DNA of 64,000 nt, from the NCBI RefSeq assembly GCF_001613365.1, contig NZ_BDCF01000002.1:434001-498000 (forward strand), given 5' to 3'. Below, piece after piece: positions 39,769-49,058 of the stretch (its first letter is position 1; each line of letters opens with the position of its first letter). The DNA is from Nocardia xishanensis NBRC 101358 (lineage in GTDB: Bacteria; Actinomycetota; Actinomycetes; Mycobacteriales; Mycobacteriaceae). Made by a program: the position numbers and the translations under genes. The notes under the pieces were generated by a model. That model ran no database searches, was not told the DNA's origin, and saw only the letters and a program-made list of their open reading frames with translations.

Positions 39769-41390
39769 CCGTCACGACGATCCGAGCGGAGCGGGTGAAC
39801 GGTTCCCGACCCGGGCGGGCGGCGGCCCGGCTCGCCCGCCGCCAAGCGCGGCGAGCGGCGGCGATGGTGGCGCTCACCGCCGGCGGCCTCTCGGCTCTCG
39901 TCGCGGCTCAGTACCGCACTACTTTCGCCGACAGCATCGACGCGGGCGCGCTGCGCGCGCTGGCCGAAAACCCCGCTGTGCGAATCTTGTTCGGAGCCCC
40001 ACTCGCCCTCGATGACCCCGGCGGGTTCACCGTCTGGCGCACCGGCACCCCGGTGCTGGTGCTGTGCGGTCTGTGGGCACTGCTGGCCGCCACCCGCCTC
40101 ACTCGCGGCGAGGAGGACGCCGGGCATTGGGACCTGCTCCTCAGCGGCACGCTGCGCCCGGTGGACCTGGTCGCACGCTGCGCCGCCACATTGTGCCTGG
40201 CTGCCGCCGTGATCGCGACGGGCCTCGTGACCGGTCTGGTCGTGACTGGTACAGACCCCACCGGAGCGCTCCTGCACGCCCTGTGTGTGTTCGGCGCGAC
40301 CGTGGCCTTCGCGAGCGTGGGACTGCTGGCCGCGCAACTGCTGCCGTCCCGGGCGGCAGCCGCCGGTCTCGCCTCGGCCGTGCTCGGCGCGAGCCTGCTG
40401 CTGCGGATGCTCGCCGACGGCGTCCCCGCGCTCGCGTGGACCGCCTGGCTCACCCCCTTCGGGCTCGCCGCCCGCGTCGCCCCCTACGCCCACAACCGGA
40501 TCGAGCCGCTACCCGTCCTGGCGGTACTCGCCATCGCGCCCACTGCGGCGGCGCTCGTCATCGCCCGCAGGCGCGACCTCGGCGGCGCTCCGATCACCTT
40601 GTCCGGCACCAGGCCCGCCCGCACACGGCTGCTCGGATCGGTGCACGGCTTTGCCGTGCGGCGCGCCCTCGCACCCACCACCGGTTGGGGCGCGGGCATC
40701 GCTGTCTACTTCTTGCTGATCGGCGCGCTGATCTCCTCGATCCTCGAATTCTTCGCCGAGAACCCGCGTTTCGCCGAACTCGCCGCCACCGCTGGCTTCG
40801 GCGGACTCAACTCGGCCACCGGGTTCGCCGCCGCGATCTTCGCCCTGCTCGCCATCCCCACTGGCCTCTACGCCGCCACCCGCGTCGCCGCCCTGACTGC
40901 CGACGAGAAGGCGCGCCGCTGGACTGCGCTGCACGCGCTCCCGCTGTCCCGATACAGGTCAGCGGGAACCGAAATCGCTGTCACCGCCGCAGGCCTCGCG
41001 GTGTTGTTGCTCACCGCAGCGCTAGCGATGTGGGCCGGTGCGGTGCTCACGGGTGCACCGCTGAGTCTGTCCGACGCTATCGCCGGTGCCGCCAATGTTT
41101 CCCCGGTCGCCCTGCTTTCCCTCGGCGCGGCGGCACTGGCACTGGGCTGGCTCCCGGAAGCCGTCGGTGCAGTCGGCGCGGTGCCCGTCGTCGGCGGGTT
41201 CCTCCTCGACGTCATCACCCAGAGCACCGACGCGCCCACCTGGGTCGGCGAAATCTCCCCCTTCGCGCACCTCGCCGCCGTGCCGGACACCGCACCCGAC
41301 TGGCGAGCGAGCCTCACCCTCACCGCCATCGCGATCGTCGCCGCGATGATCGGACTGTACGGCTACACCCGCCGCGACCTGAGAGGCTGA
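39765..41390 (+). CDS. large ABC exporter permease
   Basis: A 541-aa membrane protein with about twelve hydrophobic segments, read as two tandem six-helix halves; the second starts near ARTRLLGSVHGFAVRRALAP. This matches the TnrB-type or polyketide-antibiotic-exporter permeases that pair with a single ATPase. Start overlaps the ATPase stop (ATGA at 39765-39768). Together the two genes make a complete exporter. Confidence 0.9.
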   Translation: MTVTTIRAERVNGSRPGRAAARLARRQARRAAAMVALTAGGLSALVAAQYRTTFADSIDAGALRALAENPAVRILFGAPLALDDPGGFTVWRTGTPVLVLCGLWALLAATRLTRGEEDAGHWDLLLSGTLRPVDLVARCAATLCLAAAVIATGLVTGLVVTGTDPTGALLHALCVFGATVAFASVGLLAAQLLPSRAAAAGLASAVLGASLLLRMLADGVPALAWTAWLTPFGLAARVAPYAHNRIEPLPVLAVLAIAPTAAALVIARRRDLGGAPITLSGTRPARTRLLGSVHGFAVRRALAPTTGWGAGIAVYFLLIGALISSILEFFAENPRFAELAATAGFGGLNSATGFAAAIFALLAIPTGLYAATRVAALTADEKARRWTALHALPLSRYRSAGTEIAVTAAGLAVLLLTAALAMWAGAVLTGAPLSLSDAIAGAANVSPVALLSLGAAALALGWLPEAVGAVGAVPVVGGFLLDVITQSTDAPTWVGEISPFAHLAAVPDTAPDWRASLTLTAIAIVAAMIGLYGYTRRDLRG

Positions 41391-41481
41391 ATCGCCATGT
41401 CACCGTTCACGATTGGTCACGGGCGCGGAAAGGAGCGTGTCCGTTCGAACTGCGGGTGCCCGTGACCTCACCGCGTCCGGA

Positions 41482-41822
41482 TCAGATGTCGGATCGCGAC
41501 AAGTAAGGTGCGATCGCGGGTACTGCCGCGACCGGATGGCCGACCGCCAAGCCCTGCTCGATACGCCGAAGCTCCATACAGGTTCGCCGCGGTGCAGCAC
41601 ACCCGTCAGAAATCCGGTGACCGCACCGGCTCCGGCCAGATCGTAGCGAGACAGCGCCACGTCGGCGGTGCCGTCGACCAGTCGGCAGAACGCGTTGTCG
41701 ATCCGGTCGAAGCCTCGCCCGGTGTAGCAGCTCACCAGCAGCGCGCTCGCGGTCACACGGGCCGCCGGGCGGGTCAGGTCGATCGTGACGCCCCAGCGCC
41801 GGAGGAGCTTGCGAAACCGCAT
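41482..41822 (-). pseudogene. frameshifted, truncated TerD-like stress protein gene
   Basis: From 41822 the frame reads RWGVTIDLTRPAARVTASAL and DNAFCRLVDGTADVALSRYD then LAGAGAVTGFLTGVLHRGEP, like the second half of TerD-domain proteins. The expected C-terminal continuation ELRRIEQGLAVGHPVAAVPA then IAPYLSRSDI lies in the +1 frame, ending at 41482. One frameshift near 41570 and a missing N-terminal half mark it as a pseudogene. Confidence 0.6.
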
Positions 41823-42029
41823 CCGCCGTCCTGGCGCTTCACCACTCGGCAAGTTCCTCTACGCTCTCGTCATGGAACCAGGCGGCCTGGTGATGGAGCG
41901 AAAGATGTTGCGTGGGATGAAGCAACCCGCTGAGCGCGCTGCCATGCCGCCTAGCCGTACACACGACATCGTCCAGCAGCCGCTGACAGACGATCGATCG
42001 ACGCCTACCGGTCCATCTCAGGACATCCG

Positions 42030-42896
42030 GTGACCCTGCGCTCGAAGCGCCCGATCGTCGTCGGCGTCGACGGCTCCACGCACGCCTTACTCGCCGTGGA
42101 ATGGGCCGCCCACAGCGCCGTGCGCCACGGCGCGCCGCTTCACCTTGTCCACGCGATCGGTACTGGCTGGGATTTCGGACCACGAATCGGGGTCCTGGCT
42201 CTGCACAACCAGGCGTACCGGGACGAGGGCGCGGCGGCACTGGCCGCTGCCGAGCAGGTTGCACGAGCAGCTGTGAAGTCGCATCTTGTCGACATCACCA
42301 CCGAGGTCGAGGCACCGCCGCCGATTTCGGTGCTCACCGGACGATCGCGCACTGCGCAACTCTTGGTCGTCGGCACTCGCGGAATGGACAGATTCGAACG
42401 AGCATTGCTCGGCTCGGTCAGCACTGCGCTGACCAACCGCGCCAAATGTCCCCTCGCCGTCATTCCCACCCGTAGCGCAGCCGAGCCCTCACATCTCCCC
42501 GTCCTGGTGGGCGTCGATGGTTCGGCCTGCAGCCTGCTTGCTGTCGAGATCGCCTTCGACGAGGCGTCCTCGCGGGGTGTCGACGTGGTCGCGGTTCTCA
42601 CCTGGACCGACCCAGATCCCGGCAACCCCTCCGCCGAGACCGCGGAACAGGCAAGCGCATTACTCTCCCAGAGCCTGGCGGGCTACATCGAGAAACACCC
42701 GGACGTGCACGTCAGACGAGTCCTCCTCGAGGGCGACCCTGCGCGGCGCCTACTCCGGGAAGCCGAACGAGCACAGCTGGTGGTGGTCGGCAGCCGTGGT
42801 CGCAGCGGACTGACGAGCCTGGCGCTCGGCTCGGTCAGCAGCACCGTATTGCACCGGGCCAAGATCCCGATCATCATCGCCCGCCCACCCGCATAA
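42030..42896 (+). CDS. universal stress protein with two UspA domains
   Basis: A 288-aa protein from GTG 42030. Two tandem UspA domains are seen (about 8-145 and 155-285). Each starts with a (V/L)VGVDGS strand and ends with the ATP-binding signature: VVGTRGMDRFERALLGSVS in the first and VVGSRGRSGLTSLALGSVS in the second. Two-domain Usp proteins of this type are hypoxia- or stress-induced in mycobacteria. Cytosolic, nucleotide-binding; the precise role is unknown. Confidence 0.92.
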   Translation: MTLRSKRPIVVGVDGSTHALLAVEWAAHSAVRHGAPLHLVHAIGTGWDFGPRIGVLALHNQAYRDEGAAALAAAEQVARAAVKSHLVDITTEVEAPPPISVLTGRSRTAQLLVVGTRGMDRFERALLGSVSTALTNRAKCPLAVIPTRSAAEPSHLPVLVGVDGSACSLLAVEIAFDEASSRGVDVVAVLTWTDPDPGNPSAETAEQASALLSQSLAGYIEKHPDVHVRRVLLEGDPARRLLREAERAQLVVVGSRGRSGLTSLALGSVSSTVLHRAKIPIIIARPPA

Positions 42897-42980
42897 TCGG
42901 CAGTCCCTGCAGACCACTAGCCACACTCACTGCGCATCGCTTGCCCCTCCGAAATTGGTGAACAGGTGACGAACGGTCGC

Positions 42981-43946
42981 TCAAGTCTCGCGTGTGGCCG
43001 TTGTATAGCGGGCGGCGATTACCGTGACGGCGGCTGCGAGTTCCGGTGCCTGTTCGGTGTCGAGGTGGAAGTCCAGGTCCATTGCGGCGAGGTATGCCGC
43101 AAGCAGTTGGGGGCTGTGAGCGCCGGCTTCCAGCGCGCTGGTGTGTGCATCGATCGGTTCGACGGTCCAGATGCCGGTGGGGATGCGGGCTGCGACGGTG
43201 TCGGCGGGCGCGTGAACTGTGACTCGTGCGGTGTAGTTCCACAGGGCTGCCATCCGCCCGCGGGTCACGAAGGTCGCCAGATCCGGGCCGGGTAGTTCCC
43301 TGATCGCGAAGCCGGGGCCGGTCGGTGTCTTCGGGTCGATGCGATCGACGCGATAGCTACGCCAGTCGTCGCGATCGAGGTCGTAGCCGACGAGGTACCA
43401 GCGTCCGCCGCTGTGCACCATCCGGTGTGGTTCGACTCGACGACAACTGGTCGTCGCGTGCCGATCGGAGTAGTCGAATCGGAGTATCTCGGTGCGCTCG
43501 ATCGCCGTGGCGACAGCCCGAAAAACGCTGGTGTCCAACAGGTTGCCGGTATCGAGGACTGGTTCGGTCGCCGAATGCACCGTGTGCAGCCGGTGACGCA
43601 GCCGCGGCGGGAGCAGTTGCTCTAGTTTGGCGCCCGCGCGGGCCGCGGCGTCACCGATACCGACCACACCTGAGCGCGCCGCGGTGCGAAGCGCCACCGC
43701 GACCGCGACGGCCTCGTCGTCATCGAATCGAAGGGGCGGCAGCATGGCACCGGCGCGGAGTCGATACCCGCCGGCCACACCGGGCGCAGCGTCGATCTCA
43801 TAGTCCAGCCGACGCAGCCGGGCGATATCGACACGGATCGTGCGGGTGTTCACGCCCAGACGCGTAGCCAACTCGGCCCCGGTCCAGCAACGCTGGGTTT
43901 GCAGTAGACCGAGCAGCCGCAAAAGCCGGACAGCGGTATCGACCAT
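42981..43946 (-). CDS. WYL-domain transcriptional regulator
   Basis: A 321-aa protein. The start MVDTAVRLLRLLGLLQ at 43946 is preferred because a GAGAGGCTG site precedes it and the upstream ATG at 43982 lies inside an inverted repeat. The N-terminal HTH_11 domain (TGAELATRLGVNTRTIRVDI) is followed by a WYL domain with HSGGRWYLVGYDLDRDDWRS (the WYL core) and a C-terminal WCX-like part. WYL proteins bind nucleotides or small ligands. Divergent from an SDR gene over a perfect 12-bp inverted repeat. Confidence 0.9.
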   Translation of the reverse strand: MVDTAVRLLRLLGLLQTQRCWTGAELATRLGVNTRTIRVDIARLRRLDYEIDAAPGVAGGYRLRAGAMLPPLRFDDDEAVAVAVALRTAARSGVVGIGDAAARAGAKLEQLLPPRLRHRLHTVHSATEPVLDTGNLLDTSVFRAVATAIERTEILRFDYSDRHATTSCRRVEPHRMVHSGGRWYLVGYDLDRDDWRSYRVDRIDPKTPTGPGFAIRELPGPDLATFVTRGRMAALWNYTARVTVHAPADTVAARIPTGIWTVEPIDAHTSALEAGAHSPQLLAAYLAAMDLDFHLDTEQAPELAAAVTVIAARYTTATRET

Positions 43947-43960
43947 GCCGATCAGCCTCT

Positions 43961-43995
43961 CATCTATCGCGGAGCGATTCATGCCGCGATAGATG
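43961..43995. promoter_or_regulatory. 12-bp perfect inverted repeat, candidate WYL-regulator operator
   Basis: CATCTATCGCGG (43961-43972) and CCGCGATAGATG (43984-43995) are exact reverse complements separated by 11 bp. They lie between the divergent WYL regulator and SDR genes, 15 bp from each start. Confidence 0.8.
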
Positions 43996-44009
43996 CAACT
44001 GTTACCGGC

Positions 44010-44795
44010 ATGACCACTTCGATGAATTCCGCTGCCACTTCCTCCCGATGGCTGGCCGGTCGCGGCGCCCTGATCACCGGAGGATCGCGCGGTATCGGTC
44101 GCGCCATCGCTGCCAGGTTGGCTGCTTCTGGCGCCACTGTGGTGTTCACCTATCACACGCGGTCCGATGCTGCCGAGACGTTGGTCGCCGAGATCGCCGA
44201 ACGCGACGGATATGCCTCGGCGGTGCGGCTGGATCTCGGCGACCCCGAGCAGGTCACCGCGGCGTTCGCCGCCGCAGACACTGTGTTCGAGCAGGTCGGT
44301 GTCGGGCTCGACATTCTGGTCGCGAATGCCGGTGTGTTCGCCAGTGCGCCACTGGCCGAGGCGGGCATCGAGGAGTGGGAGCGTGTGATGGCCGTAAACG
44401 CCCGCGGTACGTTCCTAACCCTTCAGCAAGCAGCGCCGCGACTGCGCGACGGCGGACGGGTCGTCACCCTCTCCACGGTCGGCACCCATTGGCCCAGTCC
44501 TGGGGAAGCGATCTACGCGGCGAGCAAAGCGGCAGTAGAACAGCTCACCCGCGTCGCCTCACGCGAATTCGGACACCGAGGCATCACGGCCAACACCATC
44601 TCTCTCGGTCCGACCGACACCGACCTGCTCCGCTCCAGCGCTCAACCGGGCGCTCTGGACGGAGCCGCAGCGATGACCGCACTCGGACGCATCGGCCGAC
44701 CCACCGACATCGCAGACCTCGTAGCCCTGCTGGTCCATCCGGACAACCGATGGGTCACCGGCCAGAACATCCGTGCGGACGGCGGACTGACTTGA
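44010..44795 (+). CDS. short-chain dehydrogenase/reductase
   Basis: A 261-aa classical SDR: cofactor motif ALITGGSRGIGRAIAARLA, NAG motif LVANAGVF, catalytic Ser in STVGTHWPS and YAASK for Tyr/Lys. The C-terminus ends GQNIRADGGLT. An Arg/Ser after strand 2 (YHTRSDA) hints at NADP(H). Divergent from and probably controlled by the WYL regulator. Substrate unknown. Confidence 0.92.
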   Translation: MTTSMNSAATSSRWLAGRGALITGGSRGIGRAIAARLAASGATVVFTYHTRSDAAETLVAEIAERDGYASAVRLDLGDPEQVTAAFAAADTVFEQVGVGLDILVANAGVFASAPLAEAGIEEWERVMAVNARGTFLTLQQAAPRLRDGGRVVTLSTVGTHWPSPGEAIYAASKAAVEQLTRVASREFGHRGITANTISLGPTDTDLLRSSAQPGALDGAAAMTALGRIGRPTDIADLVALLVHPDNRWVTGQNIRADGGLT

Positions 44796-45033
44796 CAGTT
44801 CATCCGAAAGTCGCGATCCCCACGATCCGCTGAAGGCGCACCGTAAGCGATCGGCGCGTGCGAGCGGCGGGCGCAGTCGCTGAAAATCTTGGACCCAACC
44901 GGCTGTCGACCACTTCGACGGCCTGACACCGGTGGTCGCCGTCTAGCAGTGACGACTCGGCGGCAACGCCTGCTCGATTGCAGGCACTCGCCGCCATATC
45001 GATCGATGACGTCGCTGAAAGGACTGAGTCATA

Positions 45034-45363
45034 ATGAACGATTTTCCCGTTGTCGTAGTCGGATCCGGGCCGATCCGCTTGGCCGGCCCGGTACCACGTG
45101 AACGCGAATCGACCCCCCTGGTCCTCGAACGCGGCGCCGCCCTGGCCAGGTACCACGGGTGCGCCGAACGCGTCGAACCCGTTCTGCCCGACACCGGCGT
45201 GTGTGACGGCGCAGGCGTCTTCGACGACACCACCTCCGAGCAAACCGCCGATGCCGCTGCTGGTGGTGGTGGCTGCTGGGGTGGGGCCGCGACGACAGCG
45301 CAGGCGCCGCTGACAGCGCCGACCGCGCCGCAGCAGTTGCCGTTCATCGCGCCCGCTCGCTGA
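45034..45363 (+). pseudogene. internally deleted second copy of the ArsO-like gene
   Basis: A 109-codon frame with AAAGGA before ATG 45034. Its start NDFPVVVVGSGPIRLAGPVP then LVLERGAAL matches the first 40 residues of the ArsO-like protein. It then passes directly to AERVEPVLPDTGVCDGAGVF then DDTTSEQT and AQAPLTAPTAPQQLPF, matching that protein's last 65 residues. About 350 central codons, including both nucleotide motifs, are gone, yet the reading frame survives. It precedes the MFS copy by 12 bases, as arsO does in the intact cluster. Confidence 0.85.
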
Positions 45364-45375
45364 GCGGCGGTCGTG

Positions 45376-46593
45376 ATGGAGGCTGTTCCCGCTCCACCAC
45401 AGCCGGTCGTCACCTCGGCCGGGCTGCGCCGGGTGTTGGTGGTGCTGTGCGTCACCGAGATCACCAGTTGGGGAATCTTGTTCTACGCCTTTCCCGTGCT
45501 GCTCGGGCACATCACCACCGACACCGGCTGGTCGGCCACCGCCCTGACCGCCGCCTTCTCCGCCGGACAACTCGTGTCCGCGTTGGCCGGGATCCCGGTC
45601 GGACGCTGGATCGACCGCCACGGTCCCCGTGGCGTGATGAGCGCGGGGTCGATGCTGGCGATCCCGGCGCTGATCGTGGTGGCGACCGCATCGCATCCGG
45701 TGTGGTTCTTCGCCGGCTGGCTGTTGACCGGCATCGCCATGGCGGCGATGCTGTATCCCCCCGCCTTCGCCGCGCTGACCCGCTGGCACGGCCCCAACAG
45801 GGTTCGTGCTCTCACAGTGCTCACGTTGGCTGCGGGCCTGGCTTCGACGGTATTCGCCCCGTTGACCGCCGCGATCTCCACGCACTTGGATTGGCGTGCA
45901 ACATATTTGGTGCTCATGATGGTTCTGGCCGTGGTGACCGTGCCGGGGCACTGGTTCGGGCTGCGGCTGCCGTGGCCGCCCCGCACGGTCACCGAACCTG
46001 AGCACGCACACCTCACCGATCCCGGGCCGATTGTCCGTAGCCGCCCCTTCCTCACGCTGGCGCTCGCGTTGAGCGCCGCCGGTTTCGCGTCGTTCGCGGT
46101 GGTGGTCACCCTGGTGCCGCTGCTGATTGAACGCGGTCTCGACAACGGACTGGCGGCGGTCGCGCTCGGGCTCGGCGGCGCCGGGCAGGTCGCCAGCCGT
46201 ATCGGCTACTCCGCGTTCGCCGCGCGCACCAGCATCCGCACCCGCACCGTGGCGATCCTGCTGGCCATCGCCGCGACCACCGCCCTGCTGGGGGTCTTCA
46301 CCACCGCATGGACGTTGATCGCGGCGGCGATCGCCGCCGGCATGTCGCGCGGAGTGTTCACCCTGTTGCAAGCCACCGCGGTCAGCGACCGCTGGGGAAC
46401 CGGGCACTACGGGCACCTCACCGGCCTGCTCTCGGCACCGCTGATGATCACCATGGCCTCGGCGCCGTTCGCCGCGACCGCTCTGGCCTCCGCCCTCGAT
46501 GGCTACGCCACCACCTTCCTGCTCCTAGCCGCCCTCGCCGCCGCGGCCGCCGCGCTGTCGACCGCGAGCATCCCGAAACCCGGACCGAAATGA
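45376..46593 (+). CDS. MFS exporter (copy 2)
   Basis: A 405-aa transporter (ATG 45376; GTG 45373 also possible) that is a close paralogue of the exporter at 14.5-15.7 kb across its whole length. It shares ITSWGILFYAFPVLLG, GIPVGRW(I/L)DRHGPRGVM and PWPPR. Twelve membrane helices are predicted. It follows a gutted ArsO frame, so it may still be translated by coupling from that remnant. Presumed to export the same or a related metalloid compound. Confidence 0.88.
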   Translation: MEAVPAPPQPVVTSAGLRRVLVVLCVTEITSWGILFYAFPVLLGHITTDTGWSATALTAAFSAGQLVSALAGIPVGRWIDRHGPRGVMSAGSMLAIPALIVVATASHPVWFFAGWLLTGIAMAAMLYPPAFAALTRWHGPNRVRALTVLTLAAGLASTVFAPLTAAISTHLDWRATYLVLMMVLAVVTVPGHWFGLRLPWPPRTVTEPEHAHLTDPGPIVRSRPFLTLALALSAAGFASFAVVVTLVPLLIERGLDNGLAAVALGLGGAGQVASRIGYSAFAARTSIRTRTVAILLAIAATTALLGVFTTAWTLIAAAIAAGMSRGVFTLLQATAVSDRWGTGHYGHLTGLLSAPLMITMASAPFAATALASALDGYATTFLLLAALAAAAAALSTASIPKPGPK

Positions 46594-47019
46594 CCTGATC
46601 ATGACCGACCTCATTGCTGCCTGATCCCGCTTGACCGGGTGCTGCTACATCGCGGCCGCGCACCCTCGACGGACGGCACACGGGTAGGACGATGACAGCG
46701 AGACCCGCAAGTCGACAACGCGCACCGTCTCGGCCGATGCCACCGCGTACACCGCTCGGAACCAGTCGTCGGATCGATCCGGCCGAAAGCGTGCGCCATG
46801 TTGGCTGTGTCCCGTTCTCTACGAGGAGATCCGAAGTCCCGGTTATGCGCTGAAGAGGGAATAATGGCTACCTGGAGTTGCGCCGTTACGGCAGACACCG
46901 AGTTGCTTGCGCTGGTGTGATGCGTGCTGCGTCGACATACCGAAGTCGGTTCTCGCTGTCCCATCGTGAACCGAGAAGTTTTCTACTACGGGCTCCGATC
47001 CGTCGATCTCCCCTATCGT
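46594..47019. other. 426-bp region without an intact gene
   Basis: Only Arg-rich shadow frames are present on both strands. It leads into the AraC remnant and may contain its decayed 5' part. No terminator was seen after the MFS gene. Confidence 0.4.
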
Positions 47020-47480
47020 CCGCCCGCCCCTCGTCGTCTACGAGGAATTCTTCGGCGCACCAGTGCGCACGGACCGCCCCGCCGCCGCACTCCGCGCGCC
47101 AAGAAGCCTCATCGACCGTCCTCTGCGTGGCGGCGACGAGCATCTGATGCGCCTGGCCTTGACGGTGCTGGCCGAGCTGGACCCCGGTGGGCGCGCACGC
47201 CGAACGAGTGCAGTTGCTACTCCAAAGGCGCCTTGGCACGACCCCACCGGAGATCGCAGTGATCGCGCCGCTGTCGACCATGCACCCCCGCACTTTGCAG
47301 CGCCGACTCGCCGCCGAGAACACCTCGTTCGCAACGATTCTGGACGACGTCCGTCGGCGACAGGCGCACCGCTACCTGACCACGACCGAGATGCCGACGA
47401 GACAGATCGCTCATCTCGTCGGCTCGCCGACCGATCCATCCTCACTCGCCATGCGCGACGCCGGTGGAACGCCACACCAC
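47020..47480 (+). pseudogene. frameshifted AraC-family regulator remnant
   Basis: One frame reads VVYEEFFGAPVRTDRPAAAL then RAPRSLIDRPLRGGDEHLMR, typical of the arabinose-binding-like N-terminal domain of AraC regulators. From about 47187 another frame continues VQLLLQRRLGTTPPEIAVIA then MHPRTLQRRLAAENTSFATI, the AraC helix-turn-helix. The two halves belong together but are in different frames. The gene is also cut at both ends. Confidence 0.65.
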
Positions 47481-47699
47481 GCGAAATCCGCCGGGGCGTC
47501 GCCGTTGACCAGTTTCGGCCGTTCACACTAGATGAGCCGACAGTTGTTCTGACACAACGGATTCTGCCGATCGACCGCAGTGGCACGGCCCGCGCCCTTG
47601 GGTCGACGACGCTGGCGTCAGGCACCGAATCGGTCGCGGGCGAACGCGAGTGCCGCCACCGCAGTGCACGCTTGGTACACCAGCGAGGAGATCGCCAAG

Positions 47700-47890
47700 A
47701 AACGCCGAAGGCGTTCGTCGTGCCGCGGGCCGACACCGACCTCGATGCCCAGCAGGTCATCGACTATGTCGCCGGGCGGGTCGCCCCGTACAAGAAGGTC
47801 CGCCACGTCGCATTCGTCGATGCCATCCCGAAATCGGTCACCGGCAAGATCCTGCGCAAGGACTGGCGCGAGCTGGAAGCCGCGCGCTGA
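47700..47890 (+). pseudogene. C-terminal remnant of an acyl-CoA ligase
   Basis: The last 63 codons read TPKAFVVPRADTDLDAQQVI, DYVAGRVAPYKKVRHVAFVD then AIPKSVTGKILRKDWRELE. The KSVTGKILRK motif with the terminal catalytic Lys is diagnostic of the AMP-binding C-terminal domain of 4-coumarate/fatty acyl-CoA ligases. The AMP-binding domain itself is absent. Confidence 0.8.
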
Positions 47891-47954
47891 CCGTGGGCCG
47901 TTGCCGCCGGCTCATCGAGCGCGTCGGCGGCAGCGCGCCCGCGGCACTGGCCCG

Positions 47955-48518
47955 TTACGCGTGCGTGGCGATGCGTCGGTCGATCGCCGCCAGGGCGAAC
48001 TCCGCCCAGCGAATGTTCTCCTGTTCGAAGGAGATTCCGCGCAGCAGCGTCAGGTAGGGGCCCACGCGTTCGGCCTCGGCGAGGTAGGCCTGTTCGCTGC
48101 GGCCGTCCAGCAGACGGGTGCGCAGGCGTTCGTAGCGGGCCAGTTTCGCCTTCGACCACTCCATCCGCTCGGCCACCGCCGCGCGGACCGCCGGGGCGTC
48201 CTCGACGTCCATGCCCTGCACCTTCACCATCATCTCGTCGCGGATGGCGGTGGGTTTGGCTTGCGACGCTATGAATTCGCGCAGAGCGGCGCGCCCGGCG
48301 GGAGTGATGGTGTGCAGGCGTTTGTTCGGCCGGCGCTCCTGCTGCACGACCCGGGTCTCGATGAGCCCGTCGGCGGCCATCCGCTCGAGTTCCTTGTACA
48401 GCTGCTGCGGGGTGGCCATCCAGAAATTGGCGACCGAGGCGTCGAAGCTCTTGGCCAGGTCATAGCCCGAGGCCTCGCCGTCGAGCAGGGCGGCCAACAC
48501 CGCGTTACGTAGCGCCAT
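47955..48518 (-). CDS. PadR-family regulator
   Basis: A 187-aa protein: winged helix ALRNAVLAALLDGEASGYDL then ATPQQLYKELERMAADGLIE and a wing RRPNKRLHTITPAGRAALRE. The C-terminal half is the long helical Vir_act_alpha-type dimerisation domain. Divergent from the NTF2-like/flavoprotein/reductase operon and probably its repressor. Two AT-rich palindromes lie in the shared promoter. Confidence 0.9.
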   Translation of the reverse strand: MALRNAVLAALLDGEASGYDLAKSFDASVANFWMATPQQLYKELERMAADGLIETRVVQQERRPNKRLHTITPAGRAALREFIASQAKPTAIRDEMMVKVQGMDVEDAPAVRAAVAERMEWSKAKLARYERLRTRLLDGRSEQAYLAEAERVGPYLTLLRGISFEQENIRWAEFALAAIDRRIATHA

Positions 48519-48548
48519 CCACCCAATCTAGCACGTGAAGAGATTATT

Positions 48549-48624
48549 CAAATATTTGCGTCAGCGCCTCTGGACACAAGGGCGAGACCTCGTTACCGTC
48601 ATAGCCACTTATTCAACAAATTGA
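48549..48624. promoter_or_regulatory. candidate PadR operators
   Basis: CAAATATTTG (48549-48558, perfect) and TCAACAAATTGA (48613-48624, perfect 4-bp arms) lie near the PadR start and near the operon start respectively. Both are preceded by TTATT. The AT-rich palindromes stand out in GC-rich DNA. Confidence 0.5.
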
Positions 48625-48641
48625 GTATGAAAGGTGGAGGC

Positions 48642-49058
48642 ATGCACCCCTTCCGAGCGGCCGTGGAGGCCCGCGATGAGGCGGCCATCGAGGCGCTGTT
48701 GGCGGACAACGTGGTGTTCACCAGTCCGGTGGCGTTCAAGCCGTATCCGGGCAAGGCGATCACCGCGGCGATCCTGCGCGCGGTGATCAGGGTCTTCGAG
48801 GACTTCCGCTACGTGCGTGAGATCGCCGACGCCGACGGGCGCGACCACGCGTTCGTCTTCGAGGCGACCGTGGACGGCAAGCAGATCACCGGCTGCGACT
48901 TCCTGCACTTCGACGAGCAGGGCAGGATCGACGAGTTCATGGTGATGGTGCGTCCGCTGTCAGCGGCCCAAGCGCTCGCGGCGCGGATGGGTGAGCAGTT
49001 CGAGCAGATCAAGACCGAGGCCGCCGCGCAGCTCGCCCGTGAGGGGGCCGGGGCGTGA
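48642..49058 (+). CDS. NTF2/SnoaL-like protein
   Basis: A 138-aa protein from ATG 48642 with a strong AAGGTGGAGG site. Residues follow the NTF2 fold: HPFRAAVEARDEAAIEALLA, VVFTSPVAFKPYPGKAITAA, then EATVDGKQITGCDFLHFDEQ and GRIDEFMVMVRPL. First gene of the operon with the flavoprotein, whose GTG overlaps its stop. Such proteins are small enzymes or carriers; the substrate is presumably linked to the flavoprotein. Confidence 0.85.
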   Translation: MHPFRAAVEARDEAAIEALLADNVVFTSPVAFKPYPGKAITAAILRAVIRVFEDFRYVREIADADGRDHAFVFEATVDGKQITGCDFLHFDEQGRIDEFMVMVRPLSAAQALAARMGEQFEQIKTEAAAQLAREGAGA

